Notes: generated by a model not told the origin, from the letters alone. A DNA stretch of 64,000 nucleotides from Caryophanon latum (GCF_001700325.1 NZ_MATO01000034.1:159377-223376), one strand, 5' to 3'. Positions 34,456 to 43,996 are shown, counted from the first letter of the stretch. A program made the numbers and translations.

Positions 34456-34853
34456 TATAAATATTCTGTATCGCGCAGCTCAATTAATGTGCCTTCTGGT
34501 GCATACACTTTCGCAAGTTTACCACCTTCGACTTCATATACTGCGCCACCGTGCTTTTCACGAAACGCATAACCTGCTTGCTGCAAGTCGCGCACCGCTT
34601 CGTCTAACGCATCTACCCAAAGGCAAAAATGCGCTAAGCCGAGCTGATTCGTATTGCTCGCCGGTAATACTTCGCCCGCTTTTGGCGTTTGCAGCTCAAT
34701 GTAAAATGTACCGAGTGCAAGCCAGCTATTGTAGTCGCGCGTATGGAAGTTTTCGCTTTGTTCTTCTAGCGTAAAGCCTAGACGCTTATAAAACGCTAAG
34801 CTCGCCGCGTAATCGTTCGTTTGAATACAGACGTGATGGGCGCGTCGCTTCAT
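34455..34853 (-). CDS. VOC/glyoxalase-bleomycin-resistance superfamily protein
   Basis: 132 aa from the ATG at 34853 (GGAGGGAAA upstream). Two betaalphabetabetabeta modules: RRAHHVCIQTNDYAASLAFYKRLGF and LAHFCLWVDALDEAVRDLQQAGY, ending GTLIELRDTEYL. Metal-ligand candidates are H6/H7, E58 in FYIELQ, H near LAHF and E near LIELR. Members include lyases, dioxygenases and binding proteins, so the reaction is open. Downstream of, and probably co-transcribed with, the SDR gene. Confidence 0.8.
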   Translation of the reverse strand: MKRRAHHVCIQTNDYAASLAFYKRLGFTLEEQSENFHTRDYNSWLALGTFYIELQTPKAGEVLPASNTNQLGLAHFCLWVDALDEAVRDLQQAGYAFREKHGGAVYEVEGGKLAKVYAPEGTLIELRDTEYL

Positions 34854-34867
34854 GCCATTTCCCTCCA

Positions 34868-35596
34868 TTAAAACGGATTTGTGTTCACGAAGCTTGCCAT
34901 TTTCACGTACATGCGCTGTGGTAATTGCAGCTGTGCTACGATGTACTGCGCTAAATCAGCAGGGTGCATCATTTGCTCTTTTTTGTCGTCGTTTACTAAG
35001 TTTGCGTACGTCGCAAGCTCTGTTACGATCGTGCTCGGTGCAAGTGCTGAAACGCGAATGTTGTTGCGGCGAACTTCTTGTGCTAACGACTCAGAGAAGC
35101 CGATGACCGCGAATTTTGATGCGCTGTACGCACTTGACGTACCTGCACCTGATAAGCCGCTCGTTGACGAAATGTTAATGATGTCGCCTGCATTTTTTTC
35201 GATTAATTGTGGTAATACGGCGCGCGTAATGTTGTACGTACCGAATAAGTTCACGTCGATAATTTCTTTCCAGCGCTGTGGATCCATATCAAGCACTGTA
35301 CCGAATTCGCAAATGCCGGCGTTGTTAATTAAAATGTCCGCATCACCTAGCTGCTCTTTTAACGTCGCGATTGCTTCGTTTGCTGCATCGATGTTTGATA
35401 CGTCTGCTGCTACGTACGCAACGTTCACGTTATATGCTTTTAACGCTTCTGCTGCTTGTTGTAAATGCGATTCTGTACGCGCGATTAACCCAACGTGTAC
35501 ACCTTCTTTTGCTAACGCTTCTGCAACGGCGCGACCGATACCACGTGCTGCCCCTGTAATAATCGCTGTTTTTCCTGCTAATGTTTGTGTCATCAT
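34868..35596 (-). CDS. Short-chain dehydrogenase/reductase (FabG-like)
   Basis: 242 aa classical SDR. NAD(P)-binding TGAARGIG, INNAG, catalytic Ser in INISSTSG and YSASK (Tyr-x-x-x-Lys). Resembles 3-oxoacyl-ACP reductase FabG-type enzymes of unknown specificity, of the YoxD kind in B. subtilis. RBS AAAGGAG, two consecutive ATGs. 14 nt upstream of the VOC gene start, same strand, suggesting a small operon. A biosynthetic FabG role is unlikely, as no fab genes are present. Confidence 0.88.
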   Translation of the reverse strand: MMTQTLAGKTAIITGAARGIGRAVAEALAKEGVHVGLIARTESHLQQAAEALKAYNVNVAYVAADVSNIDAANEAIATLKEQLGDADILINNAGICEFGTVLDMDPQRWKEIIDVNLFGTYNITRAVLPQLIEKNAGDIINISSTSGLSGAGTSSAYSASKFAVIGFSESLAQEVRRNNIRVSALAPSTIVTELATYANLVNDDKKEQMMHPADLAQYIVAQLQLPQRMYVKMASFVNTNPF

Positions 35597-35755
35597 AACC
35601 GCTCCTTTATGTAAAATACCTACCCCTATATTGTAACAAACTCCTCGTTCACTGTCGTCTAAATAACACTTTCTTTCGTTACAAGCGATTTCCTACAAAA
35701 AGCGCGCTACATATAGTAAACTGAATAGTTGACTAACACGAAATGAGGTGTACGA

Positions 35756-38700
35756 TTGGTGGACAATTTTTTACATGCGGTGCAGCAATGTACGCTAAAC
35801 ATAACGACAAAAGCAAAAGACGCATTGGAAGCACTCTTTCCATCTGCGCACTTTTTATTTGATACACAAAAAGAACTGTTGACGTACGTCGAAAAACGCA
35901 CATCGACAAAGCCTGGCGAAACGCATGTAACGCTTTATATCGACGCGCGCGAAAACCCGTTCATCGCCGCGCAGTTAAACGGGCGCATCGCCGTCTTAAA
36001 CGCGGTGCTGCGTAATAGCGGCTTTTTAGCGACGAACTTTTACATTGCAGACAACCGCTTCCCGTTAAAAACGACGCGACGACTACACGCACGTATATCG
36101 CTGAACACGCACACGACGAACGCCGAAATGCCGATTCCATTTTACAAGGCGATGCGCCAGCTACCGGACGTCGAACTGCAGCAGCAAGTTATTAAAAAGC
36201 GCATTGCGAGCTGGGAAGGCTACTTGCACATTCAGGAGCAAAACGCGACGATTGACGACTTCTCAACAAAGTATGACGACTTCTCATGCAACGACGATTT
36301 CACGCGCATGACGCTATTTGTAACACAGCTTTCTCGTAAGGAGTGGCAGCAGCTAAAAAGCTTAAGCGCATCGATTCAGCAGTTTGGCGATGCAATCGGT
36401 GACGTCATCAATGTAAACGAGCGCCGCGGTACGATCGAGCTTGAGCTGCAGCAAAAAGCGACCGCCCTGTTACGTAAGCGCGTATTCCCGAAGCAAAAAG
36501 GCACAGTGACGTTTAGCAATTTTGCGAGCTTAAGCCAAATTCGCCGCTTGCGCCGAGGCTTTGACGACTTAGCAAAAGGCTACGCTGCAAACTCGAATTT
36601 AGAAGATTTATTGTTTGACGAAACGCCGCAAATCGAGCCGCCAAAAGAGCTCGTCAAACTTGACTTTAACAACGCATTGAATGAATTTCAGCAAGCGGCG
36701 GTCATCGGTGCGATGAGCGCAAACGACTTGTACTGTATTCAAGGGCCACCTGGTACAGGGAAAACGACCGTTATTGCTGAAATTTGCTATCAAAATGCAA
36801 AAGCTGGCTTAACGACACTCGTTGCGTCACAGTCCAATTTAGCAGTCGACAACGCGTTAAGTCGCCTGCTGAAGCATAAAGACATTCGCATATTGCGCTA
36901 CGGTCGCACCGAAAGCATTGAAGAGGAAGGCAAAAAGTTTATCGAGGAAAATATCGGGCATTACTGGCTCGATACGACGAAAGCGGAAATGGCACGTCAC
37001 CAATTTCAAGAGGGTGCGGAAAAAGAGGCGCTGCTTGTACAAAAAGAAACCGCTCAGCAAACGTTAGTCGCACTCGATTTGCGCATCCAAGTGTTGCACG
37101 ACGCCATCTCTCAAAAAGCGACTGCCAAAATTGAGCTGCGCCGCTTAAATCAGCAGCTCTCTCCACTTCACGCTTCCGTCGATGAGCTTGCTACTGCCCG
37201 TAAACGATTAAAACAAGACGTGACGAAGCGCTCAAACGAATACAATAAAGTGTACCATCAACGCATTGAGCTTGAGCGCTACATCGACAATTCACTCGAT
37301 GGCAAAACGCTGCTTCAAAAAATCGAGACGTTAAAGCACGCCATTCAGCAAACGCAAGCAAAGCGTACGTATTTATTAGAACGCGATAAGCTCGACGCAC
37401 TCACGACACAGCTTCAGCAATTGCACGAAAGCGCCGCCGCTGCAGAGCGCAACTTGCACGCCGTTACCGAAACGTTACATGCGGTGCAGCATTGCGAAAA
37501 TGCCGCCTCACTACAAGCGTTACTAACAGCGCATGCGATAACGTTATCCGCATTTTCGATGAACCGTTTGCACGTAGCGTATGAGGCAGAGCATCATGCA
37601 CAACAGTTTATGCACCTAAAAAAAGTAAACACTCGCCTAATGAGCGCCATTACGTTTTTACAGCAACAGCTCGGAGATGTAGCACATACGATTTTGCCCG
37701 CATGGATTGGCAACGTGAGCATAGAGGATATTGACGAGCTACTAGACGATGTGAAGCAAACACTCGTTGCACAGCAGCGCGTCACATATGAGCAGCTTGC
37801 CGCCCATTTAGCGAAGCTGCTCGGTGCAAAGGAATCACTTAACACGCAAGGACGCGCCCTTAAAAGCGATGCAGACCGCTACGATCAGCTATGGAAAAGC
37901 GCCTATGCAACCGTCGCAAACGAGCTGCGAAATGAACGTGACGCATTACAGCGAAACGCAGCCCCACTGCAACAAGCGCTCGACACGTTAACAGCGCAGC
38001 ACGACGATCAGCAGCAGCTACTTAGCACGTTCGCGGAAAAAATCGAACTGCCAATCGCCGAAACGCCACAAATGCTTGCTCTCCTTGCCAATGAATACGT
38101 AAACGACTACTCGACGCTACAAACGAGCTACGATACCGTAAAACAAAAGCAAGCGGAAGTCGAGCAGCTGCTACTAGTTGAACAGCCGTTAAAAGAAGCA
38201 CACGACAAAGAGCGCGCATTACTCGACGACAATTTAGCGCAAGAAACTGCATTGCTTGAGCAAATCGACGCATTGGAGCAACAGCGCAATGACTATAAAG
38301 CAATGATCGCTGAAAACGTCGAAGAGCAGCTAGAGGAAGCCGAGCAACAAAAAATACAGGCGACCGAGCAGCTCCACATGATCGAGCAACAGCTAGCGGA
38401 ATTGCCGAAAAAGCATGCCCTCCAACAAAAATGGCGTGACATGTTAAACGAAGCGACCGATTACGACTTAGACGAAATTAAAAAGCTATACATTAAACAC
38501 GCAAACGTCATCGGCACGACATGTGTACAGTCAGCGCGCAAAGACTTTATCGACACGTACCCGCAGTTTGATGTTGTCATTATCGACGAAGTATCAAAGG
38601 CGACACCACCAGAGCTACTGCTACCGATGCTAAAAGGGAAAAAAATTATTCTCGTCGGCGACCACCATCAGCTCCCACCGCTTCTTGGCGACGACACGCT

Positions 38701-39523
38701 TGAAGAAACGCTCGAAGCAGTCATCGCCGAATCGAGCACGTTCGCACAAAAAGATGAGCTCGAGCAGCTGCTGCGCGAATCGTTATTTGAGCGCTTATTT
38801 AAAGCATTGCCGGCAACGAATAAGCAAATGCTTGCGATCCAGTATCGCATGCACGAGCACATTATGGCAGGGATTACACCGTTTTATGCGCACGAGCAAG
38901 GTGGCTTGCGCTGCGGTGTACCAGCTAATGCACGCGACCATTTATTAGAAGGACGCTTTATGACGCGCGACGATCATCTGCTTTGGCTTGACTTGCCGAG
39001 TGCCCCGCCATACTTTGAGCAGCGCGTAAAAGGTGGCAGCAGCTTGTTTAACGAAGGCGAGCTCGAAATCATTCGCGACGTATTACTCGATTTAAACGAC
39101 GCGACAAAACGCGCGAAAGAAGCTGGACTCATGCCAGACGACGCACAAAAATCAGTCGGTGTCATTAGCTTTTACGGCGAACAGGTGAAAAAAATTACGC
39201 GCCTCATCCAGCAGGAGCTTCAATTGCCGCATTTACAGCTCCGCACTGGCACAGTCGATAAGTTCCAAGGTATGGAGATGGACGTTATACTTGTGAGCAT
39301 GGTGCGTAACATACCAGAAGCACAAGGTCATATCGGCTTTGCACGCGATTACCGACGATTAAATGTTGCCGTATCTCGTGCGCGCGAGCTATGCATGATG
39401 ATCGGTAGCGTTGATATGTTCACAAAAAAAGAGCGCCAGCCAAAAGCGCGCGCAATGTACGACACATTATATAAAACAGTTGCGCAGCAGCAAGGTGTGC
39501 GCAGCGTAATGGAGGTCATATAG
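35756..39523 (+). CDS. Large SF1 (Upf1/Dna2-like) helicase with long coiled-coil insertion
   Basis: 1255 aa. The first 300 residues are unassigned. A Q-motif-like NEFQQAA and Walker A GPPGTGKT (330-337) open AAA_11. Residues about 395-900 are a long coiled-coil-rich insertion (many Gln/Glu/Leu heptads). Walker B IIDEVSK follows (D944, E945), then motif III GDHHQLPP (968 on), DKFQGMEMD (1168-1176) and NVAVSRARE (1203-1211), as in SF1B helicases. It starts at TTG (GTG one codon later), 6 nt after GAGGTG. The next gene begins immediately after its stop. I infer a nucleic-acid remodelling or defence role; it is no standard housekeeping helicase I recognise. Confidence 0.8.
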   Translation: MVDNFLHAVQQCTLNITTKAKDALEALFPSAHFLFDTQKELLTYVEKRTSTKPGETHVTLYIDARENPFIAAQLNGRIAVLNAVLRNSGFLATNFYIADNRFPLKTTRRLHARISLNTHTTNAEMPIPFYKAMRQLPDVELQQQVIKKRIASWEGYLHIQEQNATIDDFSTKYDDFSCNDDFTRMTLFVTQLSRKEWQQLKSLSASIQQFGDAIGDVINVNERRGTIELELQQKATALLRKRVFPKQKGTVTFSNFASLSQIRRLRRGFDDLAKGYAANSNLEDLLFDETPQIEPPKELVKLDFNNALNEFQQAAVIGAMSANDLYCIQGPPGTGKTTVIAEICYQNAKAGLTTLVASQSNLAVDNALSRLLKHKDIRILRYGRTESIEEEGKKFIEENIGHYWLDTTKAEMARHQFQEGAEKEALLVQKETAQQTLVALDLRIQVLHDAISQKATAKIELRRLNQQLSPLHASVDELATARKRLKQDVTKRSNEYNKVYHQRIELERYIDNSLDGKTLLQKIETLKHAIQQTQAKRTYLLERDKLDALTTQLQQLHESAAAAERNLHAVTETLHAVQHCENAASLQALLTAHAITLSAFSMNRLHVAYEAEHHAQQFMHLKKVNTRLMSAITFLQQQLGDVAHTILPAWIGNVSIEDIDELLDDVKQTLVAQQRVTYEQLAAHLAKLLGAKESLNTQGRALKSDADRYDQLWKSAYATVANELRNERDALQRNAAPLQQALDTLTAQHDDQQQLLSTFAEKIELPIAETPQMLALLANEYVNDYSTLQTSYDTVKQKQAEVEQLLLVEQPLKEAHDKERALLDDNLAQETALLEQIDALEQQRNDYKAMIAENVEEQLEEAEQQKIQATEQLHMIEQQLAELPKKHALQQKWRDMLNEATDYDLDEIKKLYIKHANVIGTTCVQSARKDFIDTYPQFDVVIIDEVSKATPPELLLPMLKGKKIILVGDHHQLPPLLGDDTLEETLEAVIAESSTFAQKDELEQLLRESLFERLFKALPATNKQMLAIQYRMHEHIMAGITPFYAHEQGGLRCGVPANARDHLLEGRFMTRDDHLLWLDLPSAPPYFEQRVKGGSSLFNEGELEIIRDVLLDLNDATKRAKEAGLMPDDAQKSVGVISFYGEQVKKITRLIQQELQLPHLQLRTGTVDKFQGMEMDVILVSMVRNIPEAQGHIGFARDYRRLNVAVSRARELCMMIGSVDMFTKKERQPKARAMYDTLYKTVAQQQGVRSVMEVI

Positions 39524-40276
39524 TTGGATCAGCTAATAAAGCGACTGAAAAACGAAGTAATACGCACGAAAGACGCAAAGCTCGTTTCGACAACGACATT
39601 TACGATTCCGATGCAGCACATCTCACTCACGTATGCGCCTGTACAACGCCTGTCGATGGATATTTTAATGAAAATGCTGCTCATGGCATTTCATGAGCTG
39701 CACGTCACAGCACTCGAGCAAATAAGTGAGCTACTCGCTGTTGAGCATTTATTCGTCGCCGATTTAACTAACACGCTGCTTCGTAACGGGCTCGTAACAC
39801 GTGAGGAAAACGATGTCTACACGTTAACAGCGCGCGGACAGCGGCAGCTCGCAGACGGTGTACTAGACGATGCGCTTGATGAGCAATCGCAGTTTCTTTT
39901 GTACAGCGCTCTTCACGATGCTTACTTTACAGAAAATGCCGATGCACTGCTTGATTTAGAGCTACCTGAGCCATATGAATACGTCGACGAGCCGAGCACG
40001 ACCGAGCCGACTGTGCAGCACGACGTATTACTTGCGATATTACAGCAGCACCACGATACGAATAGCGACATGAAAACGTATGTCACATCAATTAAAGAAG
40101 CACGCGTTGCTGAAATTATTGAAGTGCCGTGCATCGCATTTGTGCTCTATAATGAACACGACGATGCGTTTTCTGCCCGTGTATGGAATACGTTGCTCAA
40201 CCGCTACGATGATGTGCTAGAAACACATTACCGCGAGCATGCGATTGCCATTTGGCGTGAAACGTTACTGACATAA
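39524..40276 (+). CDS. Winged-helix partner protein of the large helicase
   Basis: 250 aa, starting at a TTG directly after the helicase stop, with GGAGG 8 nt before. Residues about 50-115 read like a winged helix (LEQISELLAVEHLFVADLTNTLLRNGLVTRE, then YTLTARGQRQL). The rest is acidic and unassigned, with a beta-rich C-terminal module. Zero-gap, RBS-overlapping organisation implies equimolar production and physical partnership with the helicase. Possible roles are DNA/RNA recognition or transcriptional control of the pair. Terminator at 40279-40325. Confidence 0.65.
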   Translation: MDQLIKRLKNEVIRTKDAKLVSTTTFTIPMQHISLTYAPVQRLSMDILMKMLLMAFHELHVTALEQISELLAVEHLFVADLTNTLLRNGLVTREENDVYTLTARGQRQLADGVLDDALDEQSQFLLYSALHDAYFTENADALLDLELPEPYEYVDEPSTTEPTVQHDVLLAILQQHHDTNSDMKTYVTSIKEARVAEIIEVPCIAFVLYNEHDDAFSARVWNTLLNRYDDVLETHYREHAIAIWRETLLT

Positions 40277-40278
40277 CA

Positions 40279-40325
40279 AAAAGGGGGTGTGTTAAAGTTC
40301 ATTCGACTTTTAACACACCCCCTTT
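40279..40325 (+). terminator. Terminator of the helicase operon
   Basis: Strong stem AAAGGGGGTGTGTTAAA/TTTTAACACACCCCCTTT. Confidence 0.9.
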
Positions 40326-40340
40326 ATTTGTAGTAATATG

Positions 40341-40519
40341 AGACGGTTGATGGACGCGCATGGCGAGACTGCTCGGGGAATAGCAACTGTTTTTTTGCGA
40401 CGAGTAATCGCAGAAGCAACTTTTTTTTTGCGACGAGTAATCGCAGGAGCAACTGTTTTTTTGCGACGAGTAATCGCAGAGACAAAGTGAGCCAACAGCG
40501 CGATCATCGCTTATTGAAC
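40341..40519. mobile_element. TGTTG-family element carrying a 33-bp tandem array
   Basis: Left flank ...GCATGGCGAGACTGCTCGGGGAA matches the GGCGAGACTCCTTGGGGAA block of 8949-9102; right flank GTGAGCCAACAGCGCGATCATCGC matches, inverted, the start of 10083-10150. Three 33-bp units with GCGACGAGTAATCGCAG at the core occupy 40383-40481 between them. Confidence 0.55.
40383..40481. repeat. Three tandem 33-bp repeats
   Basis: Units 40383-40415, 40416-40448 and 40449-40481 differ at a handful of positions. Each contains GCAACT, a run of T, and GCGACGAGTAATCGCAG. A single unit is found at about 14886-14912. Confidence 0.85.
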
Positions 40520-40542
40520 AGCTACTTTGTTTTGCTCTTTAA

Positions 40543-41067
40543 TCACGCTGCATCGTCCACTAAATCGATCCAGTAACGCTTAATGACACGTCCATCTTCC
40601 GTAATATAATCGTCTATCGGTATGCCACCGTTTGCCTCGATCGTTTTACGCGAGCCAATATTACTTGCATCACACGTCAGTAATACGCGCATCATCCCCA
40701 TCGCGAGTGCTTCACGCAATGCAAGGCGCAGTATTTCTGTCGCATAGCCTTGTTGGCGCTTTGATGGGCGAATGCCATATACAATATGTCCACCATCGTT
40801 ATATAAATCATCATTTAGCTCATGTCGAATCGTTACGACACCGATAAACTCGTCCTCATCTAACAGCCAATACGTTGAGCTTTTCATCCAACTTGGCTTC
40901 ACACCGACCCCGTGCTCATAATTGTGTAAAATCGACAGCATCGTTTGGAATGGCTCTGGGCGATTTCCAATAATGTACGGCACGAATGGTTCGCCCGATT
41001 GCCGCCATTCGTCATAAAATCCGCGATAATTATGCTCATATTGCTCTGTTGGCTTTACTAATCGCAT
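40543..41067 (-). CDS. GNAT family N-acetyltransferase
   Basis: 174 aa from the ATG at 41067 (AAAGGATG upstream). The YRGFYDEWRQSGEPFVPYIIGN region and FIGVVTIRHELND strand lead into the acetyl-CoA motif YGIRPSKRQQGYATEILRLALREA, followed by VLLTCDASNIGSRKTIEANGG, all typical of the RimJ/YkwB-like small-molecule acetyltransferases. The acceptor cannot be inferred. It lies alone after the repeat element. No terminator was seen. Confidence 0.85.
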   Translation of the reverse strand: MRLVKPTEQYEHNYRGFYDEWRQSGEPFVPYIIGNRPEPFQTMLSILHNYEHGVGVKPSWMKSSTYWLLDEDEFIGVVTIRHELNDDLYNDGGHIVYGIRPSKRQQGYATEILRLALREALAMGMMRVLLTCDASNIGSRKTIEANGGIPIDDYITEDGRVIKRYWIDLVDDAA

Positions 41068-41127
41068 CGTACCACATCCTTTCACTGTGCTAGTTTGTAC
41101 CCATGTTTTCGCCGATGTAAAACGTAT

Positions 41128-41868
41128 TTACGTCGTGCGATAAAAGCCGAAGTTCATCGTAAACTGCTTTGGCGACTGCAAGCTTTCAATTTCGACTCCG
41201 ATCGGACCTGGACTGCATTCCTCTCGCTCTTTAAACTCAATCGCCACACCGTTTAAATGAAGTGCCGTATCGCGTACGGTGCCCCCGAGTATTTGCTGCC
41301 ACGTAATCGCTGTTTCATACGCATGCTCTACCGCATAAAATACTTTCGTCAGCTCACCGTTATCATTTGAAAAGCCACCTGTATCTTTCAACGTTTTTAA
41401 ACGCACATCGTCTGGCTCGTTCCACTGAATAAAAAATGGAAAGCGCACTTTATCATCAGGCTTTCCTGCATATAACAACTTCCATTTTAATACGCTGCCG
41501 TCTGGACGATGACGCGTATATTCATTCGGTCCGTACGTCTCAAAGCCGTTATTTTCTAAATGTGTTTTCACATCATCAATTTGTGTCGTGCGCAGCGCCA
41601 TCGTAATGTGCCCCTCCGCATAGCGATTGTTTGCAAAATGAGCAATTAAGCTATACGGTACATTCGCGGCCTGTGCTGCAATCTCTTTGTCATATACACC
41701 GATAAACTCTAAATACGTTAAACCGAAATAGCAAAGTGTGTTATACGTTCCCCACTGCTTATGATGCCCACCTTCAACGACATGGAAGTTTTGGTGCTCC
41801 ATAAACTGCTTTGCTTCCTTTGGGTTTTTGACATAATGAACAATATGGTCAACAAAGAAGTTATACAT
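41128..41868 (-). CDS. Glyoxalase-like (Glyoxalase_3/VOC) domain protein
   Basis: 246 aa. FVDHIVHYVKNPKEAKQFMEHQNFHVVEGGHHKQWGT opens the Glyoxalase_3-like fold, with YLEFIGVYD and GHITMALRTT later. A second half (ELTKVFYAVEHAYETAITW onward) repeats the module. Histidines in DHIVH and GGHH plus E in LEFIG are possible metal ligands. Enzymatic activity is unknown. RBS GGGGTGAAAG. Just downstream of the carboxylase block but with the terminator at 41935 between them. Confidence 0.75.
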   Translation of the reverse strand: MYNFFVDHIVHYVKNPKEAKQFMEHQNFHVVEGGHHKQWGTYNTLCYFGLTYLEFIGVYDKEIAAQAANVPYSLIAHFANNRYAEGHITMALRTTQIDDVKTHLENNGFETYGPNEYTRHRPDGSVLKWKLLYAGKPDDKVRFPFFIQWNEPDDVRLKTLKDTGGFSNDNGELTKVFYAVEHAYETAITWQQILGGTVRDTALHLNGVAIEFKEREECSPGPIGVEIESLQSPKQFTMNFGFYRTT

Positions 41869-41934
41869 ACTTTCACCCCACTATAAATAGTTGCTATCTT
41901 TATTATGACATGATTCTGAATATTATGACACAGA

Positions 41935-41983
41935 AAAAGGCTGCGCAAACGTCGAATTCGACATTTGCACAGCCTGCATTTTT
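41935..41983 (-). terminator. Terminator of the mce-pccB unit
   Basis: AGGCTGCGCAAA/TTTGCACAGCCT hairpin with an inner GTCGAATTCGAC stem, after the carboxyltransferase stop. Confidence 0.8.
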
Positions 41984-41984
41984 C

Positions 41985-43544
41985 TTATAGAGGAATGTTG
42001 CCGTGTTTTTTGTACGGACGGTCTTCGTGTTTTGTAGAAAGCATATCTAATGCTTGGATTAATTTAATACGCGTTTCACGTGGGTCGATTACGTCATCTA
42101 CCATACCGCGAGATGCTGCTACGTAAGGGTTAGCGAACTTCTCTTTGTATTCTTCGATTTTCGCTGCACGTGTAGCTTCTGGATCAGCTGATTTTGCGAT
42201 TTCGCCAGCGTGGATAATGTTTGCTGCACCAGCTGCACCCATTACTGCGATTTCTGCGTTTGGCCAAGCGAATACTAAGTCAGCGCCGATTGATTTAGAG
42301 TTAAGTGCTACGTACGCGCCGCCGTAAGCTTTACGTGTAATGACTGTAATTTTTGGTACAGTTGCTTCTGAGTAAGCGTAAAGGATTTTCGCGCCGTGAC
42401 GGATGATACCACCGTGCTCTTGTTTTACACCTGGGAAGAATCCAGATACGTCTTCGAATGTGATTACTGGCACGTTGAATGCGTCACAAGTACGTACGAA
42501 ACGAGCTAATTTGTCTGAAGAATCGATGTCTAAACCACCAGCTAATACTTTTGGTTGGTTACATACTAAACCTACTGACTCACCAGCGATGCGGCCGAAA
42601 CCTACAACGATGTTACGAGCGAATTCAGCTTGTACTTCCATCCAAGAATCAGCGTCCACTACTTGCTCAACTACTTTACGCACGTCGTATGGACGAGATG
42701 CATCGATCGGTACAACATCAACAAGCTCTGAACGGTAGTCATCGCCTTCTGGACGTGGTTGCTTCGGTGCTTTCTCTTTGTTGTTTTGTGGTAAGTAAGA
42801 AAGTAATTGCTGAATTTGTTTAATTGCTTCTTCTTCGTTTGCTGCGCGGAAGTGAGCGTTACCAGAAATTGTGTTGTGTACTTTCGATCCACCTAAACCT
42901 TCAGCTGAAATTTTCTCACTTGTTACAGTTTCGATTACTTTTGGTCCAGTAATGAACATTTGAGACGTTTTATCAACCATTAAGATGAAGTCTGTAATTG
43001 CTGGAGAGTAAACCGCACCACCAGCACATGGTCCCATAATTACTGAAATTTGTGGAATAACACCAGAGTAAATTGAGTTACGGTAGAAGATGTGACCGTA
43101 TCCGTCAAGTGATAGTACACCTTCTTGAATACGCGCGCCGCCTGAATCGTTAATGCCGATAAATGGCGTGCCGTTTTTCGCTGCTAAATCCATTACTGCT
43201 GCGATTTTTTTCGCGTGCATTTCACCAAGTGCGCCGCCAAATACTGTGAAGTCTTGTGCGAATAAGTATACGTTACGACCGTTAATTTTACCGAAACCAG
43301 TAACAACACCATCGCCAGGTCCTTCTAATTTTTCCATACCGAAGTCAACTGTACGGTGTGTGATAAATGGATTGATTTCAACGAACGTGCCATCGTCTAA
43401 TAACATATCGATACGCTCACGTGCTGTCATTTTTCCTTTTTCGTGTTGTTTTTCAATACGTCCTTGACCACCGCCAAGCTCGATTACTTGCTTACGGTCA
43501 TAAAGTTCGTTGATTTTATCAAACATATCTAAAGTTGTTGTCAT
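41985..43544 (-). CDS. Acyl-CoA (propionyl-CoA) carboxylase carboxyltransferase beta subunit, YqjD-like
   Basis: 519 aa, the normal PccB length. Conserved crotonase-fold carboxyltransferase blocks: FAQDFTVFGGALGEMHAKK, NDSGGARIQEG, MGPCAGGAVYSPA and RKAYGGAYVALNSK. It transfers carboxyl from biotin to the acyl-CoA; beside methylmalonyl-CoA epimerase and mutase the substrate is most likely propionyl-CoA. The biotin carboxylase subunit is not in the window. The start is 2 nt after the epimerase stop, with AAGGAG inside that gene. Orthologue in position of B. subtilis yqjD. Confidence 0.93.
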   Translation of the reverse strand: MTTTLDMFDKINELYDRKQVIELGGGQGRIEKQHEKGKMTARERIDMLLDDGTFVEINPFITHRTVDFGMEKLEGPGDGVVTGFGKINGRNVYLFAQDFTVFGGALGEMHAKKIAAVMDLAAKNGTPFIGINDSGGARIQEGVLSLDGYGHIFYRNSIYSGVIPQISVIMGPCAGGAVYSPAITDFILMVDKTSQMFITGPKVIETVTSEKISAEGLGGSKVHNTISGNAHFRAANEEEAIKQIQQLLSYLPQNNKEKAPKQPRPEGDDYRSELVDVVPIDASRPYDVRKVVEQVVDADSWMEVQAEFARNIVVGFGRIAGESVGLVCNQPKVLAGGLDIDSSDKLARFVRTCDAFNVPVITFEDVSGFFPGVKQEHGGIIRHGAKILYAYSEATVPKITVITRKAYGGAYVALNSKSIGADLVFAWPNAEIAVMGAAGAANIIHAGEIAKSADPEATRAAKIEEYKEKFANPYVAASRGMVDDVIDPRETRIKLIQALDMLSTKHEDRPYKKHGNIPL

Positions 43545-43546
43545 GA

Positions 43547-43960
43547 TTAATGATCTCCTTTTTTGCTTTTATCACATAATTCATAAAGTACACCGAAAGA
43601 ATCTTTCGGATGTAAAAAGGCTACTTCAGCGCCGCCTGCACCAGGTCCTGGCTCATCAGATAAAAGGCGTACACCTTTTTCTTTTAACTCTGCCATACGC
43701 TCGCGAATACCTGTTACACCAAACGCTACGTGTTGAATCCCTTCGCCGCGTTTTTCGATGTGCTTATGGATCGCACTTGCTTCGCTCATTGGCTCTAATA
43801 GCTCAAGTTTTACGTTACCTGCATCTAAGAAAGCTACGCGTACTTGTTGTGAAGGTACTTCTTCTACTTTTAAAAGCTTTAAGCCTAAAATTTCAGTGTA
43901 ATATTTAATTTGCTCGTCTAAGTTTTTGACTGCAATCCCAATGTGGTCTACTCGTTCCAC
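43547..43960 (-). CDS. mce: Methylmalonyl-CoA epimerase
   Basis: 137 aa from a GTG at 43960 (AAGGGAG, 9 nt). VOC fold with the pattern VDHIGIAVKNLDEQIKYY, VKLELLEP and HVAFGVTG, then VLYELCDK; H and E ligands in DHIGIA, LELLE, HVAF and YELC fit the metal site. Converts (S)- to (R)-methylmalonyl-CoA for the mutase. It is two bases from the carboxyltransferase start. Positional match to B. subtilis yqjC. A SigA-like promoter of the divergent small gene faces its start. Confidence 0.92.
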   Translation of the reverse strand: MERVDHIGIAVKNLDEQIKYYTEILGLKLLKVEEVPSQQVRVAFLDAGNVKLELLEPMSEASAIHKHIEKRGEGIQHVAFGVTGIRERMAELKEKGVRLLSDEPGPGAGGAEVAFLHPKDSFGVLYELCDKSKKGDH

Positions 43961-43996
43961 GTTGCACAACTCCCTTACGTTTTGCGTTTTTAATTG

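Noticed and set aside
34881..35636. Plus-strand 251-codon ORF
   Set aside because: Antisense of the SDR gene in full; no RBS, no family character, composition follows the opposite strand.
40383..40481. CRISPR-like array
   Set aside because: Three directly adjacent 33-bp units with no spacers and no cas genes; a tandem repeat inside a mobile element.
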